DNA of 64,000 bases from Humidesulfovibrio mexicanus (GCF_900188225.1 NZ_FZOC01000003.1:186001-250000); one strand, 5' to 3'; shown: positions 37,390 to 46,022, counted from the stretch's first letter. The notes: generated from the sequence alone by a model not told the origin. Numbers and translations: made by a program.

Positions 37390-37806
37390 ATGCGGAAGAG
37401 GATGCGCGCGGTGTTGTGCGCTGTGCTGGCCTTGGCGGCGTTTGTCCTTGCGGGCTGTGGCGATGCGGGCCTTGACCGCGTGGACGTGACTTGGCGGACG
37501 GACCCTCCGCCGCGCTGGGGGCTGTACCCAGGCTATCGGCAGGAAATTCCCTGTCCGGTCGGCGCGGAGTACCATGTGGATGTGTTTCGCAAGGGCGCGC
37601 CGTTCACGGGCGGCACGCTCACTGCGGCGTACGCCTTGTCGTTTGTGCCCGATCCCGGAGCAAGGGGCATTGCTGCCGTCCGGGACGGCCGAGACCGCAT
37701 GACCGTGACGGTGACCCTGCGCGACGACAAGGGCGGATCGCAAGCCCTGACGGCCCTGCGCATTGAACGCGTGGCGGGCAAGATATATTTCGAATTCCCG
37801 AAGTAG
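37390..37806 (+). CDS. Small lipoprotein of unknown function
   Basis: The 138-residue protein has a type II signal: positively charged start, hydrophobic core and the lipobox LAGC with Cys23 as the lipidation site. The mature part has alternating beta-strand-like sequence (DRVDVTWRTDPPPRWGLYPGYRQEIPC and later strands) and no recognised domain. GGAGGTG precedes the ATG. It is located just after the right repeat block. It is probably anchored to the inner leaflet of the outer membrane or to the inner membrane. Confidence 0.75.
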   Translation: MRKRMRAVLCAVLALAAFVLAGCGDAGLDRVDVTWRTDPPPRWGLYPGYRQEIPCPVGAEYHVDVFRKGAPFTGGTLTAAYALSFVPDPGARGIAAVRDGRDRMTVTVTLRDDKGGSQALTALRIERVAGKIYFEFPK

Positions 37807-37912
37807 CCCTCCCAGCCCGGAACCTTGAGGGTGGGATGCGGCAATTGGTTGTCAACGGCAACTATCTGCGTTCCGCAGAATTGTGTCCCCTTGCGCGGAC
37901 CGCGCACCGTGC

Positions 37913-37926
37913 CTGACGCAAGTCAA
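37913..37926. promoter_or_regulatory. FNR/DNR-like dyad upstream of the siroheme protein gene
   Basis: CTGAC-GCAA-GTCAA is a one-mismatch version of the TTGAC-N4-GTCAA type of CRP/FNR-family sites, 60 bases before the siroheme protein start. It could mediate redox or nitrosative-stress control. A single short dyad can occur by chance. Confidence 0.35.
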
Positions 37927-37985
37927 GGCGCGCGCTTCGGCATTGTGGCATGGTCGCTCCAAGACGATCCGCAGAGGAGCCTTTC

Positions 37986-38687
37986 ATGTCCGCTTCCGGC
38001 CACGCGCAATCACGATCAGGTACGCCGACGGCCAGCGCGCTGACGCCGCGCCTGATCCTTGGCCGCGTCAGCGCAGAGCAATTGGAGACCATCGCCGCGG
38101 CCATGCGTCGTTTCGGCATTCCCTTGGCCAGGCTCACCGCCGGACAGCGCATCGCCTTGCCGGGCGTGCGCCCGGAGGACCGCGAAGGTTTGCTTGCGCT
38201 GCTTGGCCTGCCGGAGGACGGCGACGGCGGGCACGGCGGCGGGTTGGTGCAGGCCTGCCCAGGCGCTCCGGATTGCCCAAACGCCCAGCGCGAGACCGGG
38301 CCAATGGCCCTGCGCCTGGAGGAGGTCTTGCGCGGCCTTGCCCTGCCCGCCAAGGTGCGGGTCGGGGTGTCGGGCTGTCCTCGCTGCTGCGCGGAATCCC
38401 GCGTGCGCGATCTGGGGCTAATCGGCGGGCCTTCGGGCTGGACCCTGGTGTTTGGAGGCAACGCCGGGGCCAGGCCGCGCGTTGCGGACGAACTGGCGCG
38501 GGGGCTCTCCGACGAGGCGGCGTTGGAGCTGGCCCGGCGGGCGCTTGCGGCCTATGGCGCACGCGCGGCCAAGCGTCAGCGGACCGCGCGCTTCGTGGAG
38601 GCCGTTGGGCTGGAGGCCCTGCGACAGGCTTTGGACCTCGGCATGGATGGCCTGAGCGGAGCCTCCGGCGCGCCGGAAGCCCCGTAG
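37986..38687 (+). CDS. Small siroheme/[4Fe-4S] sulfite reductase-like protein
   Basis: The 233-residue protein has the nitrite/sulfite reductase half-domain followed by the siroheme-[4Fe-4S] motif: CPGAPDC (C-x5-C) and CPRCC (C-x3-C) about 50 residues later. Its size is similar to the low-molecular-mass assimilatory-type sulfite reductase described in Desulfovibrio vulgaris, and the short N-terminal part before the motif agrees. It may reduce sulfite or nitrite, or have a protective role; the physiological substrate is not evident. GAGGAG precedes the ATG. It has no partner subunit gene next to it, unlike dsrAB. Confidence 0.8.
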   Translation: MSASGHAQSRSGTPTASALTPRLILGRVSAEQLETIAAAMRRFGIPLARLTAGQRIALPGVRPEDREGLLALLGLPEDGDGGHGGGLVQACPGAPDCPNAQRETGPMALRLEEVLRGLALPAKVRVGVSGCPRCCAESRVRDLGLIGGPSGWTLVFGGNAGARPRVADELARGLSDEAALELARRALAAYGARAAKRQRTARFVEAVGLEALRQALDLGMDGLSGASGAPEAP

Positions 38688-38811
38688 CCGCTCGGCGTAT
38701 GATGCGCAACTTTCAGTAAGAGATTGGAGGGGTGTGCGCCTTCCACGGGCCATTGTCCGCGTGCGCGCTTTGCGCTACCATGCGCGCATAACCCTATTTG
38801 GAGGCCCTGCC

Positions 38812-39213
38812 ATGCGCCGTGCTTTTGCCCCGCTTGCCATCGCGTTCCTTGCCGCCCTGTGCGGCTGCGTCACCACGCAAAAAATCCCCGTCAGCACCGA
38901 TCCCGGCGGAGCGGCCGTGTTTCTGGATGGGGTCAAGGTCTGCGAGGCCACCCCGTGCGGCGTGGAAGCCAAGACCGATCAGAACCATCTGCTCACCATA
39001 GTCAAGGACGGCTACCGCCAGAAGGACGTGACCCTGCGCCTGGCCCAGACCCCCGGCGGCAAGACCGTGCTGACGCCCGACATCGTGACCCTCAAGCTGC
39101 GCACGCCCGACCAGCCGGACCTGACCGACAAGGACAGCGCCGTGGGCACGGCCATAGACATCGGCACGGAACTGCTGCAACGCGTGCTCAAGGACGCCAC
39201 CGCGCCAAAGTAG
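38812..39213 (+). CDS. PEGA-like domain lipoprotein
   Basis: The 133-residue protein has a lipoprotein signal ending in LCGC, then a PEGA-type beta-sandwich stretch (PVSTDPGGAAVFLDGVKVCEATPC). PEGA domains are found in cell-surface proteins and bind no known ligand. GGAGG lies upstream of ATG 38812, which is preferred to an in-frame start further upstream that would remove the signal from the N-terminus. It converges with the mod operon; no terminator is clear in the gap 39214-39280. Confidence 0.75.
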   Translation: MRRAFAPLAIAFLAALCGCVTTQKIPVSTDPGGAAVFLDGVKVCEATPCGVEAKTDQNHLLTIVKDGYRQKDVTLRLAQTPGGKTVLTPDIVTLKLRTPDQPDLTDKDSAVGTAIDIGTELLQRVLKDATAPK

Positions 39214-39280
39214 CGGCGGGCCGTTCCCGACCGGCTTGGCTGCGTCGCCCTTGCTGAACTGCGGCGGTTTGCCCGGGGCA

Positions 39281-39964
39281 TCATTCCCTGCCCATTCTTT
39301 TGAGCAGCACGGTGAGGGCGACGGACACCAGCGCCAAGAGCGTCGCCAGCACGCCTGCCCGGGCGAAGTCGCCCGTGAACACGGCGTTGTAGATCTCAAG
39401 CGAGACGGTGTTGGTGCGGCCGATGATGTCGCCGCCCAAGAGCAGGCTTACGCCCACTTCCCCCAGTGCGCGGCCCGTGGCCAGAAAAAGCCCCGCCGCT
39501 ATGCCGCGCCGACAGTGCGGCAAAACCACCCGTACGAAGGTGGTGGGCCAGCCCTTGCCCAGGACGGCCGAAAGCTCCATGAGCCGTGTCAGCTCGCCAC
39601 GCATGGCCGCCTGCACCGGCCGCACCATAAGCGGAATGCCTGCGGTAAGGGCGGCCAGCACCAGCCCCGGCGTGCTGAACACCAGCTCCAGGCCGACCCA
39701 GCGCTCCAGGGGCGCGCCAAGGAGCCCCTGGCGGCCCAGGAGCAACAGCAGGCCGAAGCCCACGGCCATGGGCGGCAGGATGAGCGGCAGGGACACGAGC
39801 ATGTCGAGCAGGGCCACCAGACGGCCGCGCCCCAGCCCAAGCAGACAGCCCAGCGGCACCCCGATGACGAACAGCAGGGGCACGGTCCAGGCCATCACCC
39901 GGAGCGTCAGGACAATGGAAAAGGCGGCCCCCGGATCGAGGGCCGCGGCCAAGGCCCCGGTCAT
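39281..39964 (-). CDS. modB: Molybdate/tungstate ABC transporter permease
   Basis: The 227-residue protein has about five to six membrane segments and the binding-protein-dependent transport signature (ATGRALGEVGVSLLLGGDI, the EAA loop with G at the expected place), as in ModB. It forms the channel for molybdate or tungstate uptake with ModA and ModC. It begins 4 bases after the modA stop. The order modC-modA-modB on this strand is unusual compared with modABC, but all three are present. Confidence 0.87.
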   Translation of the reverse strand: MTGALAAALDPGAAFSIVLTLRVMAWTVPLLFVIGVPLGCLLGLGRGRLVALLDMLVSLPLILPPMAVGFGLLLLLGRQGLLGAPLERWVGLELVFSTPGLVLAALTAGIPLMVRPVQAAMRGELTRLMELSAVLGKGWPTTFVRVVLPHCRRGIAAGLFLATGRALGEVGVSLLLGGDIIGRTNTVSLEIYNAVFTGDFARAGVLATLLALVSVALTVLLKRMGRE

Positions 39965-39968
39965 GCCC

Positions 39969-40685
39969 CTACAGCCCGTGCTTGCGGGCCAGCTCCCGGC
40001 CCTTGGCCGAGTTCAGGAAGGCCACAAACGCCGCAACCTCTGCGGACTCCTGTCCGGCCAGCACTCCGGCGCCGATGCTGATGGGCGAATACTGCGAGCG
40101 GTCCACCACGAAATACCCGCCGATCTTGTCGGACTGGCCCTGGACATCGGTGAGGTTGGCCAGCCCGGCGTCCACCTCGCCCGAAACCACGTAGGTCATC
40201 ACCTGCGGCACGGTTGCCACGACAAGCAGCTTGCCCTTGATCGCGTCCGAAAGGCCCGCGCGTTCCAGGGCCTCCATGCCGGCGACGCCGTAAATGGCCT
40301 TGGCCGCGTCGGGCATGGCCACGCGCTTTACCTCAGGCTTGGCCAGGTCGCCCAGCCCGGACATGCTCTTGCCCTTGGGCCACGCCACCACCAGCGCGCC
40401 CTTGCCCAGCTCCGTGAAGGAGGCCAGGGGGACGCCGGACTTCTTCAGGAAGGACTGCTCGCCGATGATCATGCTGACTTTCCCGCTGGCCTTGGCCTGA
40501 GCGATGACCTGGCCCATGTTGCCGAAAATCAGCTCCAGCTTTTTGCCGCTCTTGGCTTCGTAGGCGGTGGCGAGATCGGTGACCAGGCGTTTGTAGCCCG
40601 CGCCCGAGGCCACGGTGAGGGTTTCCGCCCGGACGAGGGCCGCGGCGCACAGGACGAACAGCAAAGCCAGGGCCAGTCGTTTCAT
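39969..40685 (-). CDS. modA: Molybdate/tungstate-binding periplasmic protein
   Basis: The 238-residue protein has a cleaved signal peptide (about 1-20, ending VRA). The mature part follows the ModA-like fold (TLTVASGAGYKRLVTDLA at the start, later QVMTYVVSGEVDAGLANLTDV). Oxyanion preference (molybdate versus tungstate) cannot be told from sequence; an aldehyde oxidoreductase of the tungsten type is encoded at 22902. The gene overlaps the modC stop by 4 bases. Confidence 0.87.
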   Translation of the reverse strand: MKRLALALLFVLCAAALVRAETLTVASGAGYKRLVTDLATAYEAKSGKKLELIFGNMGQVIAQAKASGKVSMIIGEQSFLKKSGVPLASFTELGKGALVVAWPKGKSMSGLGDLAKPEVKRVAMPDAAKAIYGVAGMEALERAGLSDAIKGKLLVVATVPQVMTYVVSGEVDAGLANLTDVQGQSDKIGGYFVVDRSQYSPISIGAGVLAGQESAEVAAFVAFLNSAKGRELARKHGL

Positions 40686-41416
40686 AAGAGCGCTCCTTGG
40701 GGTTGATGTGGTTGCGAAAAGATCGGGTCCCCGGCGCGCGCCAGAAGCACGGCTTCCTCGTCCAGGCGCTGCGCCACCTGGAGGGGGAACCAGTCCGGGT
40801 TCAGGCGGCCGTCCACCATGGCCAGCACCGCATCGCCCAACTGGGCGGCCTCGGCCAGGTCATGGGTTATGTGAATGATGGGCAGGCGGAAGCGGTCGCG
40901 CACGCGCAGCAGTTCCAGCCGGAGCGCCCGGCGCGTGGCGGCGTCCAGGGCGGAGAAGGGTTCGTCCAGGAGCAGGAGCTTGGGCCTGCGGGCAAGCGCC
41001 TGGCAGAGCGCGCCGCGCTGGCGCTCTCCGCCGGACATGCGGCCCGGCCTGGCTCCGGCCAGATGCGCGATGCCGAAGGATTCCAGCAGTTCGCGGGCCC
41101 AGGCGCGGTCGTGCGTGGCGTAGGCGATGTTCTGCGCCAGGGTCATGTGCGGGAAGAGGGAATACTCCTGGAACACCAGGCCGATGGTGCGCTGCCTGGG
41201 CTTGTGGAAAATCCCTGCGCCCGTGTCCAGCCAGGCTTCGCCGTCCAGTTCGATGCGTCCGGCATCGGGCCTGTCCAGCCCGGCCAGCAGGCGCAGCAGG
41301 GTGGTCTTGCCCGAGCCGGAAGGCCCGGTGAGGGCCAGGATGCTGCCTGCCGGGCAGGCAATCTCCAGGTCCAGGGCGAATCGGTCCAGGCGCTTGGTCA
41401 GGCGTGCGCGGAGCAT
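40682..41416 (-). CDS. modC: Molybdate/tungstate ABC transporter ATP-binding protein
   Basis: This 244-residue ATPase has Walker A GPSGSGKTTLL near residue 32, Q-loop VFQEYSLFP near 82, signature MSGGERQR near 125 and Walker B LLLLDEPFSALD near 145. It is short: the C-terminal TOBE/molybdate-sensing domain of classical ModC (about 350 residues) is absent. It powers uptake with ModA and ModB. It starts 6 bases after the DUF364 gene stop. Confidence 0.88.
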   Translation of the reverse strand: MLRARLTKRLDRFALDLEIACPAGSILALTGPSGSGKTTLLRLLAGLDRPDAGRIELDGEAWLDTGAGIFHKPRQRTIGLVFQEYSLFPHMTLAQNIAYATHDRAWARELLESFGIAHLAGARPGRMSGGERQRGALCQALARRPKLLLLDEPFSALDAATRRALRLELLRVRDRFRLPIIHITHDLAEAAQLGDAVLAMVDGRLNPDWFPLQVAQRLDEEAVLLARAGDPIFSQPHQPQGALL

Positions 41417-41422
41417 GACGGC

Positions 41423-42151
41423 TCAGTCCGACTTGGCGCAGAAGCGGTCCCAGCCCATGAGCGCGTCCGCTCCCGCGGCGGTGACGCCGAAAATGGTGGC
41501 CGGAGGTCCGCCCAGGAAGTTGCCCAGGGTCCCGTTGGTCAGGGTGGAGCCGGTGACCACAAGCTGCTGCGCCCAGGACACGGCATCGCGCTCCTGCTCC
41601 GGCCCCTCGATGCACACCCCTGACACCTGTTTGCCGATGTTGTCCGGGTCCAGGTCGAGCACGCGCAGTTCGAAGTCTTTCGCCAGCGCCGCGACGAACT
41701 TCGGCTGCAGGCCCACAAGGGTGATGCGCGCCTTGGGGCCGATCCGTGTCAGCAGGTGCTCGCGCAGGTGCTCGGCGCACTCGGACGGACCCTGGTCGCG
41801 GCAGTGGACGGTGCGGTCGCACAGGCCCAGGCTGCGCATGGTGGCGTTGAGCGTGGCCACGAACACGGCCCGGCGGTAATTGTTCGAAAGCGGCATGTCC
41901 GCGATGTCCGCAAGCGTGCCGACGAAGTCGCCGAACTGGTCGGTGAAGGCCTGGCCGCGCGCGCCGTGGAACTCCGCCTCCATCATGCGTTCGCGTCCCG
42001 TCTGGAGCTTGAATCCTTCGCCGGGGTTCCCGATGGCCTCCTCGGCCGAAAGCACGCGCGCGGCAATGCGCACAGGCTCCTGCAGCAGCCCCGCCTTGCG
42101 CCATTGCTCCACCGCCCGGGACCGGACCTGTTCAAACAAGCTTCTTTCCAT
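41423..42151 (-). CDS. DUF364-family putative heavy-metal chelation protein
   Basis: The 242-residue protein has an N-terminal domain with the DMPLSNNYRRAVFVATLNA segment and a C-terminal half with VVTGSTLTNGTL and TIFGVTAAG, characteristic of the DUF364 (PF04016) group. Members often sit beside molybdenum or tungsten genes, and a role in metal handling or sensing is suspected but not shown. It is the first gene of the mod operon; CGGAGGAGCC precedes the ATG and overlaps the 3' arm of a long-range inverted repeat. Confidence 0.82.
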   Translation of the reverse strand: MERSLFEQVRSRAVEQWRKAGLLQEPVRIAARVLSAEEAIGNPGEGFKLQTGRERMMEAEFHGARGQAFTDQFGDFVGTLADIADMPLSNNYRRAVFVATLNATMRSLGLCDRTVHCRDQGPSECAEHLREHLLTRIGPKARITLVGLQPKFVAALAKDFELRVLDLDPDNIGKQVSGVCIEGPEQERDAVSWAQQLVVTGSTLTNGTLGNFLGGPPATIFGVTAAGADALMGWDRFCAKSD

Positions 42152-42530
42152 GGCTCCTCCGTGTTGGAAAATGTTCAGAACGCATCATATGCAGCAGTCT
42201 TGGGCAGGCTGTCTACATATTAACCCTCAACAACACGGAATAAAGAATTTGAGTGATTCTCGCGGCGGCGACGCTTGCCGCTTGGGGGGGGCAATGCAGG
42301 CGCGAAGAGACAATTTTGTAGGTGCTTGTCCGCGCTTGGAGTTGGAGTGCGATTCGTGGCCCAGGCGCTACAATGGGTTGCAATTTGTTTTACGGAAAGC
42401 TGGTCCCCGCCTCGCCATCCGCTTCGCCGAGCCGTGGGGGGAGAGGCATCCCGGCGGGCAGCGCCCGCAACCCCGAGCTGGCGCGGTCACGGCACTCGCC
42501 ACGGTCCGTGTAAGGAGCAGCGCGCCAGGC
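42152..42530. other. 379-base intergenic region upstream of the mod operon
   Basis: Apart from the leader element at 42159-42238 I find no gene or known RNA family here. The part 42340-42530 is GC-rich with several short dyads, some of which probably serve as the 3' end of the 5'-nucleotidase message. Short open frames lack ribosome binding sites. Confidence 0.5.
42159..42238 (-). promoter_or_regulatory. Candidate structured leader of the mod operon
   Basis: On the minus strand CCGTGTTG (42238-42231) can pair with CAACACGG (42166-42159), enclosing 64 bases. The 3' arm runs straight into the AGGAG ribosome binding site of the DUF364 gene (GG shared). Inside, ATATG and CATAT can pair. A ligand- or protein-controlled stem here would hide or expose the ribosome binding site. 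It does not match the Moco riboswitch sequence as I know it; a DNA operator for a ModE/TunR-like repressor is the alternative. Confidence 0.4.
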
Positions 42531-44321
42531 CTACCGCGCCAGGCTGACGCGCGGCCCGGCGGGCGGGGCCACGGGGCCGGAGGCCCCCAGGCGCGCGAGG
42601 TGCGCGGCAAAGGCGTCGCTGTCCACAGTGCCCGTGTCCGTGCGGTCGCCGATCTTCCGCAGGGTGTCCATGCCGTCGCCGCCGCCCGCCAGGAAACTGA
42701 TGGTGACTAGGCGCAGGGCGTCGCCCGGCAGGATGGGCGCAGATCCGCCACCTGGCGTCATGCGGGCCAGCGCGGTGATGCGCCGTCCCTTGGGCCGTGC
42801 CGCGTCCACGGCGTAGGTGAAGCCCGCCGGATGCGGCGGGCGCAGGGCCTCGCCGTGCCGTGCAGCAATCTGGGAGGCCAGGGCGTCCTCCAGGGCGTCC
42901 TTGAGCTGTTGGCCGGAGACTTCAAGCACCACCAGGGTGTTGGCGAAGGGCAGCAGGCCCATGACCTGGCCCTGGGTCACGGGGCCTGCGGGCAGGTCGC
43001 GGCGCAGGCCGCCCTGGTTCATGAGGGCGATGTCCGCCTCGGGCACGGCGGCCAGGCAGGAGTCGGCCACGAGCGGGCCTGGGTCGCTGGCCGCGCCGCG
43101 CACCAGATCCTGGGACAGGGTCGCGCCCACGGGCGCGTTCTGGAAGGCCTTGATGCGCTGCGTGTAGGGCGCAAGCGCCGTGAGCATGGCTGGATCCTCG
43201 GCCGGGAAGGCGGCGGCGCCGGAGGCCCTGGCCGCGGCGGCAAGGGCCGCGCCTTGGGCCGAGGCCGGGTCCACCGGGCGGCCGTCCTGCGAGAAGGCCT
43301 TGTCCATGACCAGGGCCGGGGCGGCGCTGTGGCCGGTGATGCGGCCCTGGGCGTCGAAGTCCACGCTCAGGCGTCCCAGGACCTCGCCCCATTTCCAGGC
43401 CTGGGCCACCAGGGTCGCGCCGCCGTCCGGCCCGGAGACCACGGTGGGGTATGGCCCGGCAGGGGAGAGGCCAAGGGCGGCGAGGGCGCGGCGGTCGCCC
43501 AGCAGCGTATGGCTGTGCCCGCCGATGACCACGTCGAGCCCGGCCACGCTTTTGGCCAGGCGCAGGTCGTCCTCGTAGCCGTTGTGGGAAAGCAGCACGA
43601 TCTTGTTCACGCCCTGGGACGAAAGCTCGGCCACGGCGCGGCGGATGGCCGGAGCAGGGTCGGAGAAGCGGACGCGGCCCACGTCCGCGGTGATGCGCGG
43701 GGTGGTGGGCGTGGTGGCCCCGATGACGCCCACGGGCTCGGTGCCGCCTTTTGTCGGCACGCGCAGGATGGCGTAGGGCCGCCAGCGTCCGGCCAGGGCG
43801 GGCTCTTTTGAGGCGTCCACGTTGGCCGCCAGCACCGGGAAGCGCGCCAGGGCGAGCATCCTGCCCAGGGCCTGCGGCCCCTTGTCGAACTCGTGGTTGC
43901 CCAGACACATGGCGTCTACGCCCAGGGCGTTCAGGAGTTCGAATTCCGGGCGGCCGTGGAAGACGTTGAAGTAGAGGGTGCCCTGCACGGCGTCGCCCGC
44001 GTGCAGCAGCACAAGGCCGGGGGTCTGGGACCGGGCGGCGTCCAGGGCGGTTTTGAGCCGCGCCATTCCGCCGATTTTGGCCCGCACTGCCTGCGGTTGG
44101 CCGTCCACCTGCAAAACGAGCCGTTCGTCCACGGGCTCCAGGTTGGAGTGGGTGTCGTTCAGGTGCGCCAGCTCCAGGCGCAGGGGCTGCGGCCGGGCGC
44201 AGGCGCATAGGGCCAGCAGCAGGGCCAGCAGCAGCATCGGCAGCGGGCGAGCCAGCGGGCGAGCCAGCGGGCGAGGCGAAAGAATGGAGCTGGCGACGGT
44301 GCGGGCGTGGCTGTGGCGCAT
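42531..44321 (-). CDS. 5'-nucleotidase/UshA-like metallophosphoesterase lipoprotein
   Basis: The 596-residue protein has a signal with a lipobox ending in LCAC after three copies of an RPLA tetrapeptide-like repeat (encoded by 12-bp DNA repeats). The metallophosphoesterase domain contains the metal ligands in NDTHSN, AGDAVQG, GNHEFD, SHNGYEDD and GGHSHT. The C-terminal nucleotidase domain (about 360-570) ends near FLAGGGDGMDTL, which is part of the substrate pocket. It hydrolyses nucleotides or related phosphoesters in the periplasm. AAGGAG precedes ATG 44321. It is divergent from the serine ammonia-lyase gene. Confidence 0.9.
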   Translation of the reverse strand: MRHSHARTVASSILSPRPLARPLARPLPMLLLALLLALCACARPQPLRLELAHLNDTHSNLEPVDERLVLQVDGQPQAVRAKIGGMARLKTALDAARSQTPGLVLLHAGDAVQGTLYFNVFHGRPEFELLNALGVDAMCLGNHEFDKGPQALGRMLALARFPVLAANVDASKEPALAGRWRPYAILRVPTKGGTEPVGVIGATTPTTPRITADVGRVRFSDPAPAIRRAVAELSSQGVNKIVLLSHNGYEDDLRLAKSVAGLDVVIGGHSHTLLGDRRALAALGLSPAGPYPTVVSGPDGGATLVAQAWKWGEVLGRLSVDFDAQGRITGHSAAPALVMDKAFSQDGRPVDPASAQGAALAAAARASGAAAFPAEDPAMLTALAPYTQRIKAFQNAPVGATLSQDLVRGAASDPGPLVADSCLAAVPEADIALMNQGGLRRDLPAGPVTQGQVMGLLPFANTLVVLEVSGQQLKDALEDALASQIAARHGEALRPPHPAGFTYAVDAARPKGRRITALARMTPGGGSAPILPGDALRLVTISFLAGGGDGMDTLRKIGDRTDTGTVDSDAFAAHLARLGASGPVAPPAGPRVSLAR

Positions 44322-44462
44322 GACGGCTCCTTGGGGCGGACGTTGGGGAATCCTGCCATGATGCGCCGGAAGAGAAAAGAGGGCGAGCGTTGCATCGCCG
44401 CGTGAACTGACATATTGCTCCACCATATCCCGAAATGACTGCAACATGCTGTGGAGGTGCTG

Positions 44463-45968
44463 ATGGATAGGCGCGATTTTTTGAAGGTTGCCGCGTTTTC
44501 CACCCTTGGCCTCGGCCTGACCTGCACCGGGACCCCGGCCTTGGCGCGCGGCATTCCGGCCAAGGCGTTCCCCGGCGGCGGCCCTGGCCGCTGCTTTGTG
44601 CTGCCCAAGAACCAGGTGGTGGTGCCGCTGCTGGACCTGTTCAAGATCGGCCCAGGCCCGTCCAGCTCGCACACCCTGGCGCCCTTGCGCATCGCCAGCA
44701 ACTTTCGCGAGACCGTGGCCGCCCTGCCCAAGGATGTGCTGGCCAGGGCCGAACGCTTCGAGGCGCATCTGTACGGCAGCCTGAGCGCCACCGGGCGCGG
44801 CCACCGCACCGACCGCGCCGTGCTGGCCGGGCTGCTGGGCCAGAAGCCAGAGACCTGCGACCCCAAGGTCATGGACGCCCTGGCCGACGAGAAGGCCGTG
44901 TTCCCCACGGTCATCGGCGGCAAGGCGTTCCGCATCGCCCATTCCGTGGTCGTGTGGGACGCTGTGGAGCACTCCTACCCCTTCAGCAACACGCTGGTCA
45001 TGCGCCTGGTGGACGCGAAGGGTGCGGCGCTGTTCGAGCGCGAGTATTACTCCCCCGGCGGCGGCTTCTTCGCCTGGAAAGGCCAGCCCCCGGCCAAGCG
45101 CGGCACGCCTCGGCACGTGTTCGGCAACATGGCGGAGTTCCGCAAGCTGGCCAAGGACACGGGCAAGCCCCTGCACCAGCTGATGCTTGAGAACGAGATG
45201 GACATTCTGGGCGTGGGCGAGGCCGAGGTTTTCAAACACCTGGACATGGTCCTGAAGACCATGGCCGACGGCGTGGACCTGGGCCTGTCCGAAACCGGGC
45301 TTCTGCCCGGCCCCTTCGAGATGCACCGCAAGGCCAGGGTGCTCTTCGACAAGGCCCGGGCCATGGGCGAGGCCGACGGCTTCATGCAGCGGGTCAGCAG
45401 CTACGCCATCGCGGTGAGCGAGGGCAACGCGGCGGGCCGTCTGGCGGTCACCGCGCCCACCTTGGGCTCGGCGGGCACCATGCCCGCGCTGGTGTACGTG
45501 ATGCAGAACGAGCTGAAACTTCCGCGGGACGCCATGCGCAAGGGCATGCTGGCGGCCGGGCTGGTGGGCCTTTTGTGCAAGACCAACGCCAGCGTGGCCG
45601 GGGCCGAGGTGGGCTGCCAGGGCGAGATCGGCGTGGCCTCGGCCATGGCCGCGGCCATGATGGCCTATGCCACCGGGGCCGACCTTGCCGCCACGGAGCT
45701 TGCCGCCACCATCGCCCTGGAGCACCACCTGGGCATGAGCTGCGACCCCGTGGGCGGTTTCGTGCTCATTCCCTGCATCGAGCGCAACGCCTTTGGCGCG
45801 CTCAAGGCGTACAACGCCGCGCTTATGGCCAAGAGCGAGATTGTGGAGCAGCACTGGGAGGACCTGGACCGTGTGGTGGCCGCCATGCTGGAGACAGGCA
45901 AGGCCCTGCCGCCGCAGTTCCGCGAGATGGGCACCGCCGGACTCGGCGTGACCATGGTGGACTGCTAG
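44463..45968 (+). CDS. sdaA: [4Fe-4S] L-serine ammonia-lyase with twin-arginine signal
   Basis: The 501-residue enzyme converts L-serine to pyruvate and ammonia. The core matches single-chain iron-sulfur L-serine dehydratases: FKIGPGPSSSHT near residue 65, cluster cysteines in CKTNASVAGAEVGC and MSCDPVGG, and a C-terminal Cys as the very last residue (MVDC), as in the Legionella enzyme where this tail binds the cluster. Unusually, about 58 residues precede the core and begin MDRRDFLKVAAFSTLGLG, a textbook Tat signal with RRDFLK and an ALA cleavage site near residue 32. GGAGG is 5 bases before ATG 44463. Export to the periplasm is implied but would be atypical for this family. Confidence 0.88.
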   Translation: MDRRDFLKVAAFSTLGLGLTCTGTPALARGIPAKAFPGGGPGRCFVLPKNQVVVPLLDLFKIGPGPSSSHTLAPLRIASNFRETVAALPKDVLARAERFEAHLYGSLSATGRGHRTDRAVLAGLLGQKPETCDPKVMDALADEKAVFPTVIGGKAFRIAHSVVVWDAVEHSYPFSNTLVMRLVDAKGAALFEREYYSPGGGFFAWKGQPPAKRGTPRHVFGNMAEFRKLAKDTGKPLHQLMLENEMDILGVGEAEVFKHLDMVLKTMADGVDLGLSETGLLPGPFEMHRKARVLFDKARAMGEADGFMQRVSSYAIAVSEGNAAGRLAVTAPTLGSAGTMPALVYVMQNELKLPRDAMRKGMLAAGLVGLLCKTNASVAGAEVGCQGEIGVASAMAAAMMAYATGADLAATELAATIALEHHLGMSCDPVGGFVLIPCIERNAFGALKAYNAALMAKSEIVEQHWEDLDRVVAAMLETGKALPPQFREMGTAGLGVTMVDC

Positions 45969-45995
45969 GGACGGCCGCGTCCCATCGGATTCAGG

Positions 45996-46020
45996 GAGGG
46001 CTTCGGCCCTCCTTTTTTTC
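45996..46020 (+). terminator. Intrinsic terminator of the serine ammonia-lyase gene
   Basis: GGAGGGC-TTCG-GCCCTCC forms a 7-bp stem with a stable UUCG-type loop, followed by a run of at least six Ts. It lies about 28 bases after the stop. Confidence 0.9.
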
Positions 46021-46022
46021 GG

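Noticed and set aside
42360-42530. Possible cobalamin- or other riboswitch downstream of 42340
   Set aside because: A few short matches (such as CCCGCAAC) were seen but the order and spacing of the conserved boxes are not present on either strand.
44219-44285. 12-bp triplicate repeat in the 5'-nucleotidase signal region
   Set aside because: It simply encodes a repeated Arg-Pro-Leu-Ala tetrapeptide in the signal region; no sign of a separate function.
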